DNA from: Paeniglutamicibacter sulfureus
Lineage (GTDB): Bacteria; Actinomycetota; Actinomycetes; Actinomycetales; Micrococcaceae
Assembly: GCF_030512175.1 (NCBI RefSeq)
Contig: NZ_JAULBL010000002.1
Span: 1,114,149-1,178,148 of the forward strand
Direction: 5' to 3'
DNA: 64,000 nt
Shown here piece after piece: positions 44,875-53,738 of the stretch (position 1 is its first letter; every line of letters begins with the position of its first letter). Position numbers and translations under genes: made by a program. The notes under the pieces are model-generated. The model searched no databases, was not told the origin of the DNA, and was given only the letters and a program-made list of their open reading frames with translations.

Positions 44875-44914
44875 AAAGTCCCCTCTTCACCGAAACCGGT
44901 GAAGAGGGGACTTT
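44875..44914 (-). terminator. Rho-independent terminator of putP
   Basis: An 18-bp perfect stem (44875-44892 with 44897-44914) around AAAC lies 20 bp after the putP stop. In the minus-strand direction it is followed by the T-rich CTTTTGACTT. Confidence 0.85.
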
Positions 44915-44934
44915 GTTGCGGCTTGAGGCGAATG

Positions 44935-46452
44935 TCAGGAAACCACGTAGGGAGCGTTCTCCTCGACTTCATTTTCCATTGCGGTGAACTCTTCCTCGAT
45001 GGTCGCATTGTGCTTGTACGTGGCACGCGAGACCAGCACGGCGACGACGAGGTTCAGCACGAAGCCCGGAACGATTTCGTACATGGCAGAGGAGAGCACG
45101 TCGATGTTGCCCCAGACGAAGACCGTGACGGCACCGGTGAGCATGCCTGCAAGCGCACCGGTGGAGGTGAGCTTGCGCCAGTAGAGGCTCAGCAGCACGA
45201 TCGGTCCGAACGCGGCTCCGAATCCTGCCCAGGCGAAGGACACCAGATCCAGGATGCTGGAGTCCCGGTTCAGGGCCAGCGCCGCGGCGACGATTGCCAC
45301 GACGAGCACGCCGGAGCGGCCGAGCATGACCTCGCGCTGGGGGCTGAGCTTCTTGCCGGCAATGTTGTACAGGTCCTCGACCAAGGCCGAGGAGCACACG
45401 ATCAGCTGCGAGGACATGGTCGACATGATCGCGGCCAGCACCGCCGCGAGCACCAGGCCGGCAACGAAGGGGTGGAAGAAGATCTGGCTCAGCAGCAGGA
45501 AGACGGTCTCCGGGTCGGTGATTTCCTTCTCCGGGCTGTCGGCGAAGTAGGCGATGCCGACCAATGCGGTGACGATGGCGCCGACGGCGGTGAGCACCAT
45601 CCAAGAGATGCCGATGCGGCGGGCGGTCTTGGCCTCGGACGGGGAGCGCAGGGCCATGAAGCGCACGATGATGTGAGGCTGGCCGAAGTAGCCCAGGCCC
45701 CAGGCCGCGGTGGAGAAGATGGCCACTGCCGCCAGGAACCCGTTGGTGGTGTTAAAGCTGGAGAACAGGTTCAGTGCCTCGGGGTTCACGTCCTTGATCT
45801 TGGAGCCGAGGTCCCCGATGTTGCCCATCTGGAAGATGGCGACAATCGGGACGGCAATCAGTGCGGCGAACATGAGCAGGCCCTGGGCCACGTCGGTGAG
45901 GGTGGCACCGAGGAATCCGCCGAAGAGCGTGTAGAGCAGCGTGACGCCGGCAACCACAAAGAGGCCGGTGAAGTAGTTCCAGCCGAAGGAAGACTCGAAG
46001 AACTTGCCCGCTGCCACCATGCCGGAGGAAACGTAGAAGGTGAAGAAGGCCAGGATGATCACCGATGCGGCGATGCGCAGGAAGTGGCTGTTGTCCTTCA
46101 GCCGCTTCTCAAAGAAGCTCGGGATGGTGATCGCGTTCTGTGCGACGGCCGTGTAGGAACGCAGCCGCGGGGCGACGAACTTCCAGTTCAACCAGGCGCC
46201 GATGGTCAGGCCGATCGCGATCCAGGCTTCGATCAGCCCGTTGAGGTAGATCGCGCCGGGCAGGCCCATCAGGAGCCATCCGGACATGTCCGAGGCACCT
46301 GCGGACAATGCCGCGACTCCCGGCTTGAGCCCGCGGCCGGCGAGCATGTAATCGTCGATGTCGTTGGTGCGCTTGAACGCAAAGTAGCCGATGGCCAGCA
46401 TTGCTGCGAGATACACCGCAATGGCTATCAGCTGGAATGTTGAGTCGGACAT
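44935..46452 (-). CDS. putP: Sodium/proline symporter
   Basis: The 505-residue protein is a 13-helix SSS-family transporter; the early SAGASDMSGWLLMGLPGA is the PutP signature and YFGQPHIIVRFMAL follows. It imports proline with Na+. It is transcribed towards ilvD, beside the LysR gene and PutA, making a proline-use locus. Confidence 0.93.
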   Translation of the reverse strand: MSDSTFQLIAIAVYLAAMLAIGYFAFKRTNDIDDYMLAGRGLKPGVAALSAGASDMSGWLLMGLPGAIYLNGLIEAWIAIGLTIGAWLNWKFVAPRLRSYTAVAQNAITIPSFFEKRLKDNSHFLRIAASVIILAFFTFYVSSGMVAAGKFFESSFGWNYFTGLFVVAGVTLLYTLFGGFLGATLTDVAQGLLMFAALIAVPIVAIFQMGNIGDLGSKIKDVNPEALNLFSSFNTTNGFLAAVAIFSTAAWGLGYFGQPHIIVRFMALRSPSEAKTARRIGISWMVLTAVGAIVTALVGIAYFADSPEKEITDPETVFLLLSQIFFHPFVAGLVLAAVLAAIMSTMSSQLIVCSSALVEDLYNIAGKKLSPQREVMLGRSGVLVVAIVAAALALNRDSSILDLVSFAWAGFGAAFGPIVLLSLYWRKLTSTGALAGMLTGAVTVFVWGNIDVLSSAMYEIVPGFVLNLVVAVLVSRATYKHNATIEEEFTAMENEVEENAPYVVS

Positions 46453-46632
46453 GTTGTGGACCTCATGAAGGTTGGGCGAGCCGGGGAAGGGTGATCCTCG
46501 GCGTGTTTTGCTGCCGGGGGCATGGTTGCACTGCCCCGTGGCACGTGCCGTTCGTTCGCAACCGACCTCGAGTATGACAGGAAAATTCGATGCCGTGTGG
46601 CCGCTCTCACCCCGGCGTTACCTGTTTGTGAC

Positions 46633-47577
46633 CTAACTTACAGCCTCCGGGTCGACATCCGTGGGCGCCGGAAGAGCGGCCGCCTGGGCATGCAGGGCGT
46701 TGCGGACTGCGACCAGCCCCGGGTGTTGGGTGGAGGAGTGGCGCACCGAGGTGAAGATGGTGCGTTGCGGCGCCCCGGGCAGATCGACGATGCGCAGATC
46801 GCGCTTGCGCGCGGCCCAGACCAGGTCCGGCAGCAGGGCCACGGCGTTGCCGGATTCGACCAGCCTGACGTGGGCCTGCAGGTCGGCGGTCTCGTAGCGC
46901 ACGTCGGGTTCGAACCCGGCCATGCGGCAGGCCTGTTCGGCCCAGTGCCGCGAGGCCGCGCCACGCGGTTCCATGACCCAGGGCAGGCCGGCGGCGGCCT
47001 CGATGGCAGTGACATGGTGGAACTCGGCAGGCATCGCCTCGTCCCGCGCCGGCAGGGCCAGGCGGATGGCATCGTGGGCCAGGATCTTGCGGTCCAGGGT
47101 GGCATAGTGCGGCGCCGCATGGCCGGGGTACTGCTCCGCGACGACCAGGTCGAAATCCCGCGCCCACGTCTCATGAAGCGCCGTTTCCGGTTCGTGCTGC
47201 ACCATTTCCACGCGCAGGTGGGGGAAGTCCTGGCGCAGCTCGCGCAGCACCGAGGGGATCAGCGAAAGTACCGCGGTTTGGAAGACCGCCAGGCGCACCG
47301 TGCCGGCCACGGCCTGCTGGGTGGAGGCGAGGTCTGCCTCGGCCCGTTCCATGGAATCAAGCAATTCGTCGGTGTGTGCCACCAGCACCTCGGCCTGCGG
47401 GGTCAGTTGCAGGCGCCGCCCGACCTTGCGTAGCAGTTTCACGCCGGTCTCCTTTTCGAGCAGTGAAAGCTGCTGGGAGATCGAGGAGGGGCTGTAGCTC
47501 AGCGCGTCGGAGACCTCGGCGATGGTGCCGCGGATGCTCAGTTCGCGCAGCAGTCGCAGGCGTCGGATTTCCAGCAT
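46633..47577 (-). CDS. LysR-family regulator of the put genes
   Basis: The 314-residue protein has an N-terminal LysR HTH (GTIAEVSDALSYSPSSISQQLSLL, ends given) and a LysR substrate domain. It lies between putP and putA and is divergent from putA, so it is the likely proline-responsive activator. A candidate binding site is at 47653-47670. It is tail to head with putP. Confidence 0.87.
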   Translation of the reverse strand: MLEIRRLRLLRELSIRGTIAEVSDALSYSPSSISQQLSLLEKETGVKLLRKVGRRLQLTPQAEVLVAHTDELLDSMERAEADLASTQQAVAGTVRLAVFQTAVLSLIPSVLRELRQDFPHLRVEMVQHEPETALHETWARDFDLVVAEQYPGHAAPHYATLDRKILAHDAIRLALPARDEAMPAEFHHVTAIEAAAGLPWVMEPRGAASRHWAEQACRMAGFEPDVRYETADLQAHVRLVESGNAVALLPDLVWAARKRDLRIVDLPGAPQRTIFTSVRHSSTQHPGLVAVRNALHAQAAALPAPTDVDPEAVS

Positions 47578-47652
47578 GGTCGGCTCCCGGGTGGGCCGGG
47601 TGATCCCTGTGGATCACGGTGGTTGGTGACACCCCAGAATACATTGGTAAAA

Positions 47653-47710
47653 CCGAAGGAAAACATTCGGCTTTGTTCACTTTTGCTGAAGGGATGAAAA
47701 GGGTCATACT
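47653..47710 (+). promoter_or_regulatory. putA promoter with candidate LysR site
   Basis: CCGAA (47653-47657) and TTCGG (47666-47670) are complementary arms eight bases apart, as in T-N11-A-type LysR boxes. TTGCTG (47683-47688) and CATACT (47705-47710) spaced by 16 bp can serve as -35 and -10 for putA. Confidence 0.45.
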
Positions 47711-47804
47711 GTCTGGTGAACCCCGCCTATCAATGCGACACCATTCGTGTGCAAGATGGGTAGTGGTAGCTCCCCAGCCCCCTTTCTTCCTAGGAGAAGC
47801 AGCC

Positions 47805-50800
47805 GTGTCCCAATCGACTTCGCACGTGCGTGTAGTCCCACCGGCCCTCGCCGCCGATGGCACCCCCCTGGTCCGCCCCCAAGACCTGGCCGACGAGACC
47901 GTCAAGCTGGTGCGCCACTGGCTCACGGAGGGCTCGAAAGTCCCGGTTGACGCCTCAGCCGCACAGCTCGCCGGCGTGCTGAAGGACCCCAACGGCCTGG
48001 ACTTCACTGTCGGCTTCGTCGACGGCGTGATCCGCCCCGAGGACCTGAAGGTCGCGGCCCGCAACCTCAAGTCCCTGGCCCCGAAGGTTCCCTCCTTCCT
48101 GCCCTGGTATATGAAGTCCGCGGTCGCCCTCGGCGGCACCATGGCCCCGATCATGCCGGGCATCGTCGTCCCGATCGCCCGCAAGGTGCTGCGCGAGATG
48201 GTCGGCCACCTGATCATCGACGCCACCGACGCCAAGCTCGGCGCCTCGATCTCCAAGATCAAGAAGGAAGGCATCGACCTCAACGTCAACCTCCTGGGCG
48301 AGGCCATCCTCGGCGAGGGCGAAGCCGCCCGCCGCCTCGAAGGCACCCACAAGCTGCTGGCCCGCGACGATGTCGACTACGTGTCCATCAAGGTTTCCTC
48401 CACCGTGGCCCCGCACAACCACTGGGCCTTCGATGAGGCCGTCGAGCACATCATCGAGAAGCTCATCCCGCTCTACCGCCTGGCCGCCACCTCCGCGCCC
48501 AAGAAGAAGTTCATCAACCTGGACATGGAGGAGTACAAGGACCTGGACCTGACCATTGCGGTCTTCACCAAGATCCTTGACCGCGAAGAATTCCGCGACC
48601 TCGAGGCCGGCATCGTGCTGCAGGCCTACCTGCCCGACGCCCTCTCGGCCATGATCCACCTGCAGGAATGGTCCGCGAAACGCGTGGGTCTGGGCGGAGC
48701 CCCGATCAAGGTCCGCGTCGTGAAGGGCGCCAACCTGCCGATGGAGCAGGTGGAAGCCAACCTGCACGGCTGGCCGGTCGCCACCTGGAACACCAAGCAG
48801 GACTCGGACACCTCCTACAAGTCGGTGCTGGACTACGCGCTGCGCCCCGGGCACGTGGAAAACGTGCGCATCGGCATCGCCGGCCACAACCTCTTCGACG
48901 TCGCCCTGGCCTGGCTGCTGGCCCAGGGCCGTTCCGTCACCGCCGGCATCGAATTCGAGATGCTGCTGGGCATGGCCACCGGCCAGGCCGAGGCCGTGCG
49001 CAAGGACGTCGGACGCCTGCTGCTCTACACGCCGGTCGTGCACCCGGGCGAGTTCGACGTTGCCATCGCCTACCTGATCCGCCGCCTCGAAGAGGGCGCC
49101 AGCCAGGAGAACTTCATGTCCGCGGTCTTCGAGCTGGACAAGAACGAGGCATTGTTCGAGCGCGAGAAGAACCGCTTCCTGGCCTCCCTGGCCGACCTGG
49201 ATGACAGCATCCCGGCCCCGCACCGCATCCAGGACCGCAACGTGGTCGACGCCGCCGCCGTGGAGGCCAAGCTTGCCGGGCTGGCCGACGGCACCCTCGA
49301 CTTCGAGAACACCCCCGACACCGACCCGGACCTGCCGGGCAACCGTGCCTGGGGCCGGGAGATCGTCAACAAGATGGTCGGCTCGACCCTCGGTGTTGAT
49401 TCGGTGGCCAAGGCCATGATCCACACCGAGGACGAGCTGAACACTGTCGTCGAGACCGCAGTTTCGGCTTCCGAATCCTGGCAGGCCATGGGCGCCAAGG
49501 CCCGCGCCGCCATCCTGCACCGCGCCGGTGCCGCCCTCGAGGCCCGCCGCGCCGACCTGCTCGAGGTCATGGGCTCCGAATGCGGCAAGACCCTTGACCA
49601 GGGCGACCCCGAGGTCTCAGAGGCCATCGACTTCGCCCACTACTACGCCCAGCGCGGCCTGGAACTGTACACGATCGACGGCGCCACCTTCGTGCCCTCG
49701 AAGCTGACCGTCGTCACCCCGCCGTGGAACTTCCCGGTCGCCATCCCCGCTGGCTCGACCCTGTCGGCGCTGGCCGCCGGCTCCTCGGTCATCATCAAGC
49801 CCGCCGGCCAGGCGGCACGCTCCGGCGCGGTCATGGTCGAGGCCCTGTGGGAAGCCGGCGTGCCGCGCGATGTCCTGCAGCTGGTCCAGCTTTCCGAGCG
49901 CGACCTGGGCACCGAGCTCGTCTCGCACCCGGCCGTCGACCGCCTGATCCTCACCGGCGGCTACGAGACCGCCCAGCTCTTCCGTTCCTTCCGCAAGGAC
50001 CTGCCGCTGCTGGCCGAGACCAGCGGCAAGAACGCGGTGATCGTCACCCCGAACGCCGACCTGGACCTGGCGGCCAAGGACGTCGCCGCCTCGGCCTTCG
50101 GCCACGCCGGCCAGAAGTGCTCGGCCGCCTCACTGGTGATCCTGGTGGGTTCGGCAGCGGACTCCAAGCGCTTCCACAACCAGCTGATCGATGACATCCG
50201 CTCACTGAAGGTCGGCTACCCGCAGGACCCGCAGACCCAGATGGGCCCGGTCATCGAACCGGCACAGGGCAAGCTGCTGCGCGGCCTGACCACCCTGGGC
50301 GAGGGCGAGAAGTGGGTGCTCGAGCCCCAGAAGCTTGACGAGTCGGGCAAGCTGTGGAGCCCGGGTGTGCGCTCCGGCGTCAAGCGCGGTTCCGAGTACC
50401 ACCTGACCGAGTACTTCGGCCCGATCCTCGGCGTGATGACCGCAGAGACCCTCGAAGAGGCCGTCTCCATCGTCAACGACATCGACTACGGGCTGACCAG
50501 CGGCCTGCACTCGCTGGATTCGGGCGAGATGGCCTACTGGCTGGAGAACATCCAGGCCGGCAACCTCTACATCAACCGCGGCATCACCGGTGCCATCGTG
50601 CAGCGACAGCCCTTCGGCGGCTGGAAGAAGTCGGCCATCGGTGCCGGCACCAAGGCGGGCGGACCGAACTACCTGGTGGGCATGGGCTCCTGGGAAGACG
50701 CCCCGGTGGCACAGGCCGGCCAGCTTTCGGCCACCTCGACCGCACTGCTGAACGCCGCGCGCGGAACCGACATCGCCGAGGCAGATCTTTCCTGGCTCGA

Positions 50801-51341
50801 GGGTGCCTTGGCGTCGGACAACGCCGCCTGGACCACTGAGTTCAACACCGCCAAGGACGTCTCCGGCCTGCACGCGGAGCGCAACGTGTTCCGCTACCGC
50901 GCCCTGCCGGTGACGATTCGCTTCGAGAACGAGACCTCGGGCCACGGCATCGCGGAACTGCTGCGCGTCGTTGCCGCGGGCATCGCCGCCGGATCCCGCG
51001 TCACGGTTTCCTCCGCGGTCGAGATTCCCTCGGCAATCCGCACGGTGCTCGCCGAATCCTCTGCCACCGTCGTGGTTGAGGATGCCCAGGCCTTCGGCGC
51101 CCGCGCCGCCCGCCTGGCCGCCAAAACCGGCCCGGATTCCGCGGCCCGCATCCGCCTGATCGGCGGCTCGGTCCTGGACGTGGCCGAGGCCACCGGAGGC
51201 AAGCCCGATGTCGCCATCTACGGCAACAACGTGGTTTCCGCAGGGCGGGTGGAAATGCTGACCTTCCTGCACGAGCAGGCGGTCTCCATCACCGCGCACC
51301 GCTTCGGCACCCCGAACCACTTGAGCGACGCGGTTATCTAG
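47805..51341 (+). CDS. putA: Bifunctional proline dehydrogenase/L-glutamate gamma-semialdehyde dehydrogenase
   Basis: The 1178-residue protein has a proline dehydrogenase barrel (about 100-440; KVSSTVAPHN, LDMEEYKDLDLT, RVVKGANLPMEQ) and an aldehyde dehydrogenase domain (about 520-960; ETSGKN, catalytic Cys in GHAGQKCSAAS). Beyond about 970 comes a further ALDH-superfamily-like C-terminal domain, as in larger PutA proteins. There is no ribbon-helix-helix DNA-binding N-terminus. It converts proline to glutamate, channelling the intermediate. GTG 47805 follows AGGAGA; no better start exists. Confidence 0.93.
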   Translation: MSQSTSHVRVVPPALAADGTPLVRPQDLADETVKLVRHWLTEGSKVPVDASAAQLAGVLKDPNGLDFTVGFVDGVIRPEDLKVAARNLKSLAPKVPSFLPWYMKSAVALGGTMAPIMPGIVVPIARKVLREMVGHLIIDATDAKLGASISKIKKEGIDLNVNLLGEAILGEGEAARRLEGTHKLLARDDVDYVSIKVSSTVAPHNHWAFDEAVEHIIEKLIPLYRLAATSAPKKKFINLDMEEYKDLDLTIAVFTKILDREEFRDLEAGIVLQAYLPDALSAMIHLQEWSAKRVGLGGAPIKVRVVKGANLPMEQVEANLHGWPVATWNTKQDSDTSYKSVLDYALRPGHVENVRIGIAGHNLFDVALAWLLAQGRSVTAGIEFEMLLGMATGQAEAVRKDVGRLLLYTPVVHPGEFDVAIAYLIRRLEEGASQENFMSAVFELDKNEALFEREKNRFLASLADLDDSIPAPHRIQDRNVVDAAAVEAKLAGLADGTLDFENTPDTDPDLPGNRAWGREIVNKMVGSTLGVDSVAKAMIHTEDELNTVVETAVSASESWQAMGAKARAAILHRAGAALEARRADLLEVMGSECGKTLDQGDPEVSEAIDFAHYYAQRGLELYTIDGATFVPSKLTVVTPPWNFPVAIPAGSTLSALAAGSSVIIKPAGQAARSGAVMVEALWEAGVPRDVLQLVQLSERDLGTELVSHPAVDRLILTGGYETAQLFRSFRKDLPLLAETSGKNAVIVTPNADLDLAAKDVAASAFGHAGQKCSAASLVILVGSAADSKRFHNQLIDDIRSLKVGYPQDPQTQMGPVIEPAQGKLLRGLTTLGEGEKWVLEPQKLDESGKLWSPGVRSGVKRGSEYHLTEYFGPILGVMTAETLEEAVSIVNDIDYGLTSGLHSLDSGEMAYWLENIQAGNLYINRGITGAIVQRQPFGGWKKSAIGAGTKAGGPNYLVGMGSWEDAPVAQAGQLSATSTALLNAARGTDIAEADLSWLEGALASDNAAWTTEFNTAKDVSGLHAERNVFRYRALPVTIRFENETSGHGIAELLRVVAAGIAAGSRVTVSSAVEIPSAIRTVLAESSATVVVEDAQAFGARAARLAAKTGPDSAARIRLIGGSVLDVAEATGGKPDVAIYGNNVVSAGRVEMLTFLHEQAVSITAHRFGTPNHLSDAVI

Positions 51342-51356
51342 TAACCTAAAGCTCCA

Positions 51357-51410
51357 ACGCAGCAGGCCCGTGGCAGTCCCCTCAAGGGGGAAGTCGCGGG
51401 CCTCCTGCGT
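51357..51410 (+). terminator. Terminator of putA
   Basis: ACGCAGCAGGCCCG pairs with the right arm ending CTGCGT at 51410, with an inner CCCCT...AGGGG hairpin. It starts 16 bp after the stop. Confidence 0.65.
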
Positions 51411-51425
51411 GCTGCCGGACAATGC

Positions 51426-51486
51426 TTGACGGCGGTCGTCCCCGGCCGATACATTAACGATTATCGTTGTTATCGCAAATCGTTAA
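51426..51486 (+). promoter_or_regulatory. Promoter and operator of the DUF2975/Xre pair
   Basis: TTGACG (51426-51431) and TACATT (51450-51455) are spaced by 18 bp. Overlapping the -10 box, TTAACGATT (51454-51462) has its exact complement AATCGTTAA at 51478-51486, and AACGAT-T-ATCGTT (51456-51468) is a nested palindrome. Such repeats suit autoregulation by the Xre protein at 52178. Confidence 0.6.
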
Positions 51487-51497
51487 GGATGGGAATT

Positions 51498-52178
51498 GTG
51501 AGCAGAGACCTGGATCCTCCGTTACAAAGACTTGGCCACATCGGAGGACGGACATTCCTGCTGACCGTTTCGGGCGTTGCGACTGTCGCCGGGTTGCTGG
51601 CCGTTTTTTACTTGGCCTGGTTCACTGAGGAAACCTTCACGCGGTCATTCTTTTTCGAAGCGTCACTGGTGACGCCACCGAGCGACGTTCCGGACCTACG
51701 CGGCGTCTCCGGGGCATCCTTGGCCACGTATGGCACTGCAATCGTTGAGAGCGACGAAGGCCTCTTGGCGCCCCGGCTAGCGCTGGCTGCTGCCCAGGCC
51801 TTGTACTTCCTCCTGTTCATTGCCGGCTGCGCGGCCGTCATCCTGATCTGTCGCCGCCTGTGGAAGAACGAACCGTTCACGACGATGGCCCATTGGATGC
51901 TGCTTGCTTTGGGGACACTGGCCGGCGTCACTGCATTGATTGCCCCCTGGCTCGAAACGCTCTCGACGCACCTGGCTGTCACCGAGCTTGGATTCCCCGG
52001 TTCCGGATCGGATACCCCGGGCGCCTCCGGCGACGGCTATTGGCTGGCGACCTCGGCCGAGTTCAGTTTCCAGGATGCGAACCACTCTTTGCTGGCGCTC
52101 GGCGTCGTCTTGATCCTGCTGTCGCTGGTCTTGCGGCGCGGGCGCAGCATGCAACTAGACGCCGCCGGGTTGGTTTAA
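51498..52178 (+). CDS. DUF2975 membrane protein
   Basis: The 226-residue protein has four membrane segments (about 22-44, 100-122, 134-158, 200-215), the layout of DUF2975 proteins, with WKNEPFT between helices 2 and 3. DUF2975 genes are commonly followed by a small Xre regulator, as here. GTG 51498 has AAGGA 8 bases upstream. Its stop overlaps the next start (TAATG). Confidence 0.72.
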   Translation: MSRDLDPPLQRLGHIGGRTFLLTVSGVATVAGLLAVFYLAWFTEETFTRSFFFEASLVTPPSDVPDLRGVSGASLATYGTAIVESDEGLLAPRLALAAAQALYFLLFIAGCAAVILICRRLWKNEPFTTMAHWMLLALGTLAGVTALIAPWLETLSTHLAVTELGFPGSGSDTPGASGDGYWLATSAEFSFQDANHSLLALGVVLILLSLVLRRGRSMQLDAAGLV

Positions 52179-52441
52179 TGGGCCGCAGGAACGACGAAAT
52201 TGATTTGACGAGCGGAGTCCACTGCCGGCTTGACGAGCTGTTGCGTGACCGCTCCATGACGTTGACCCGTCTGGGCGAGCTGGCCGGAGTAAGCATCGTG
52301 AATCTTTCGGTGCTGAAGAATGACCGGGCCAAGGCCATCAGATTCAGCACACTCGTTGCCATCTGCCGGGCACTGGAATGCGAGATTGGCGAGCTGCTGG
52401 TACTGGAGAACCAGGTTTTGAAACGAGTCGCCAACGATTGA
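52178..52441 (+). CDS. YozG-like small Xre-family regulator
   Basis: The 87-residue protein is a Cro/C1 HTH of the HTH_26/YozG kind: LDELLRDRSMTLTRLGELAGVS, then STLVAICRALECEIGELL. ATG 52178 overlaps the stop of the DUF2975 gene by one base, so the two are translationally coupled. It probably represses the operon through the repeats at 51454-51486. Confidence 0.85.
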   Translation: MGRRNDEIDLTSGVHCRLDELLRDRSMTLTRLGELAGVSIVNLSVLKNDRAKAIRFSTLVAICRALECEIGELLVLENQVLKRVAND

Positions 52442-52474
52442 GGCGTGCGACCCCATCGTGGGATCGCACGCCTC
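52440..52474. terminator. Terminator between the Xre and ABC permease genes
   Basis: GAGGCGTGCGA (52440-52450) pairs with 52464-52474 over 11 bp, with an inner CCCA...TGGG stem. It begins inside the last codon of the Xre gene and may also end the minus-strand permease transcript. Confidence 0.7.
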
Positions 52475-52499
52475 GGGTGTCTCCAGTACAGCCTTCGCT

Positions 52500-53738
52500 C
52501 TAGTCCTCCAGCTTCAGCGCCTTGCGCCAGGACAGCGCCGAACCGGTCTGCATGATGGCCCGGCGGTAGATGCGTTCACCGAGCAGCACCATGGCCCAGG
52601 CCGCCGCAATGGCGATAGCCAGCGCGGCAACCGGCTCCCACAGCGGCACATCGCTGCTCAGCAGGCGGATGGGCATGGCCACCGACGAAACCACGGGAAT
52701 GTATGAGGCGACGACCAGCAGGGAGCCCTTGGCGTACATGCCGGTGAAGAGCACTGCCACCAGCACCATGATGACTGGGCCGGTGGACTGCTGCAGGTCC
52801 TCGGTCCGCGATGCCATCGCGCCCAGCGCCGCCCAGACGGCGGCGAGGATCAGGAAGCCGGCCAAGAAGAAGGCCAGGAACCATCCCGAGGTGGCAATGA
52901 CGACGGAGATGAAAGGGATTTCCGTGGGCATCATGGTCAGTGCCAGCAGGCCGATGCCCACGAACAGGCATAACTGACCCATGGCCAGGATGAGGTTGCC
53001 CAGGATCTTGCCTGCGAGCAGTTGGCGGATGGGGATTGCCGTGGCGAGGATTTCAACGACGCGGTTCTGCTTCTCCTCGACCACCGAGTTGGCGATCGGC
53101 AATCCGAAGATCATGGCGGACATGTAGAAGAGGAACGAGAAGATGAAGCCCATGACCATGGCCATCGAATTGCGTTCCTGGTCGCCCTCAAGCAGTACTT
53201 GGGTCACGGCGGACCCAGCCGTCAACTCATCGAGGGTGACTCCCAGCTGGCCCGCATTGAAGTCCAGTGCCTGGGCTTCGGCAGCGTCGGCGAGCAGTGA
53301 CTTGATGTTGCCCGGCACGTCGATGAGCCCGGTGAGGCTGTAGCCGTCCGGGGTGGGCGCGAGCACCAGATCCGCGTTCTTGGCGCGCAACGTCTCGAGT
53401 GCCGCGTCCCCGGAAGCCACCGGCTGGGCGGTCAACTCGATCTTCTGGTCCTTGGAGATGGCCAGCTCGTTGGCCGAGGCCACAAGAGCCGCGGTCCTGC
53501 CGTTTTCGGCGAAGGCAATCGTCGATGTGGTGCTCTTGTCTCCCATGATCCCGGCGAACACTACGGAACCTACGATGAGCGCGACGGTGATCAGCGTGGT
53601 GATGATGAACGACTTGTCGCGGACCTTCACCGTGACCTCGCGCAGGGTCACGATCAGCCACGGCGCGCCCCGCTGTTCGGCAACGGAGTCGGCGGCGGAG
53701 GCCTCGGAGGGCTTGGTGCGTAGGTCTGTGCTGCTCAT
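52500..53738 (-). CDS. ABC-2-type exporter permease (NatB-like)
   Basis: The 412-residue protein has one helix near residue 45-65, a large extracytoplasmic loop (about 66-210) and five more helices from about 215, the ABC-2/NatB layout (EEKQNRVVEILATAIPIRQLLAGKILG is the conserved cytoplasmic loop, ends given). It pairs with the ATPase gene, overlapping it by ATGA (53735-53738). Confidence 0.87.
   Translation of the reverse strand: MSSTDLRTKPSEASAADSVAEQRGAPWLIVTLREVTVKVRDKSFIITTLITVALIVGSVVFAGIMGDKSTTSTIAFAENGRTAALVASANELAISKDQKIELTAQPVASGDAALETLRAKNADLVLAPTPDGYSLTGLIDVPGNIKSLLADAAEAQALDFNAGQLGVTLDELTAGSAVTQVLLEGDQERNSMAMVMGFIFSFLFYMSAMIFGLPIANSVVEEKQNRVVEILATAIPIRQLLAGKILGNLILAMGQLCLFVGIGLLALTMMPTEIPFISVVIATSGWFLAFFLAGFLILAAVWAALGAMASRTEDLQQSTGPVIMVLVAVLFTGMYAKGSLLVVASYIPVVSSVAMPIRLLSSDVPLWEPVAALAIAIAAAWAMVLLGERIYRRAIMQTGSALSWRKALKLED

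Noticed and set aside
43576-46443. A 955-codon plus-strand open frame
   Set aside because: It lies antisense to the S10 peptidase and putP genes and is a codon-usage shadow of high-GC DNA; composition is Gly/His/Asp-rich without any domain.
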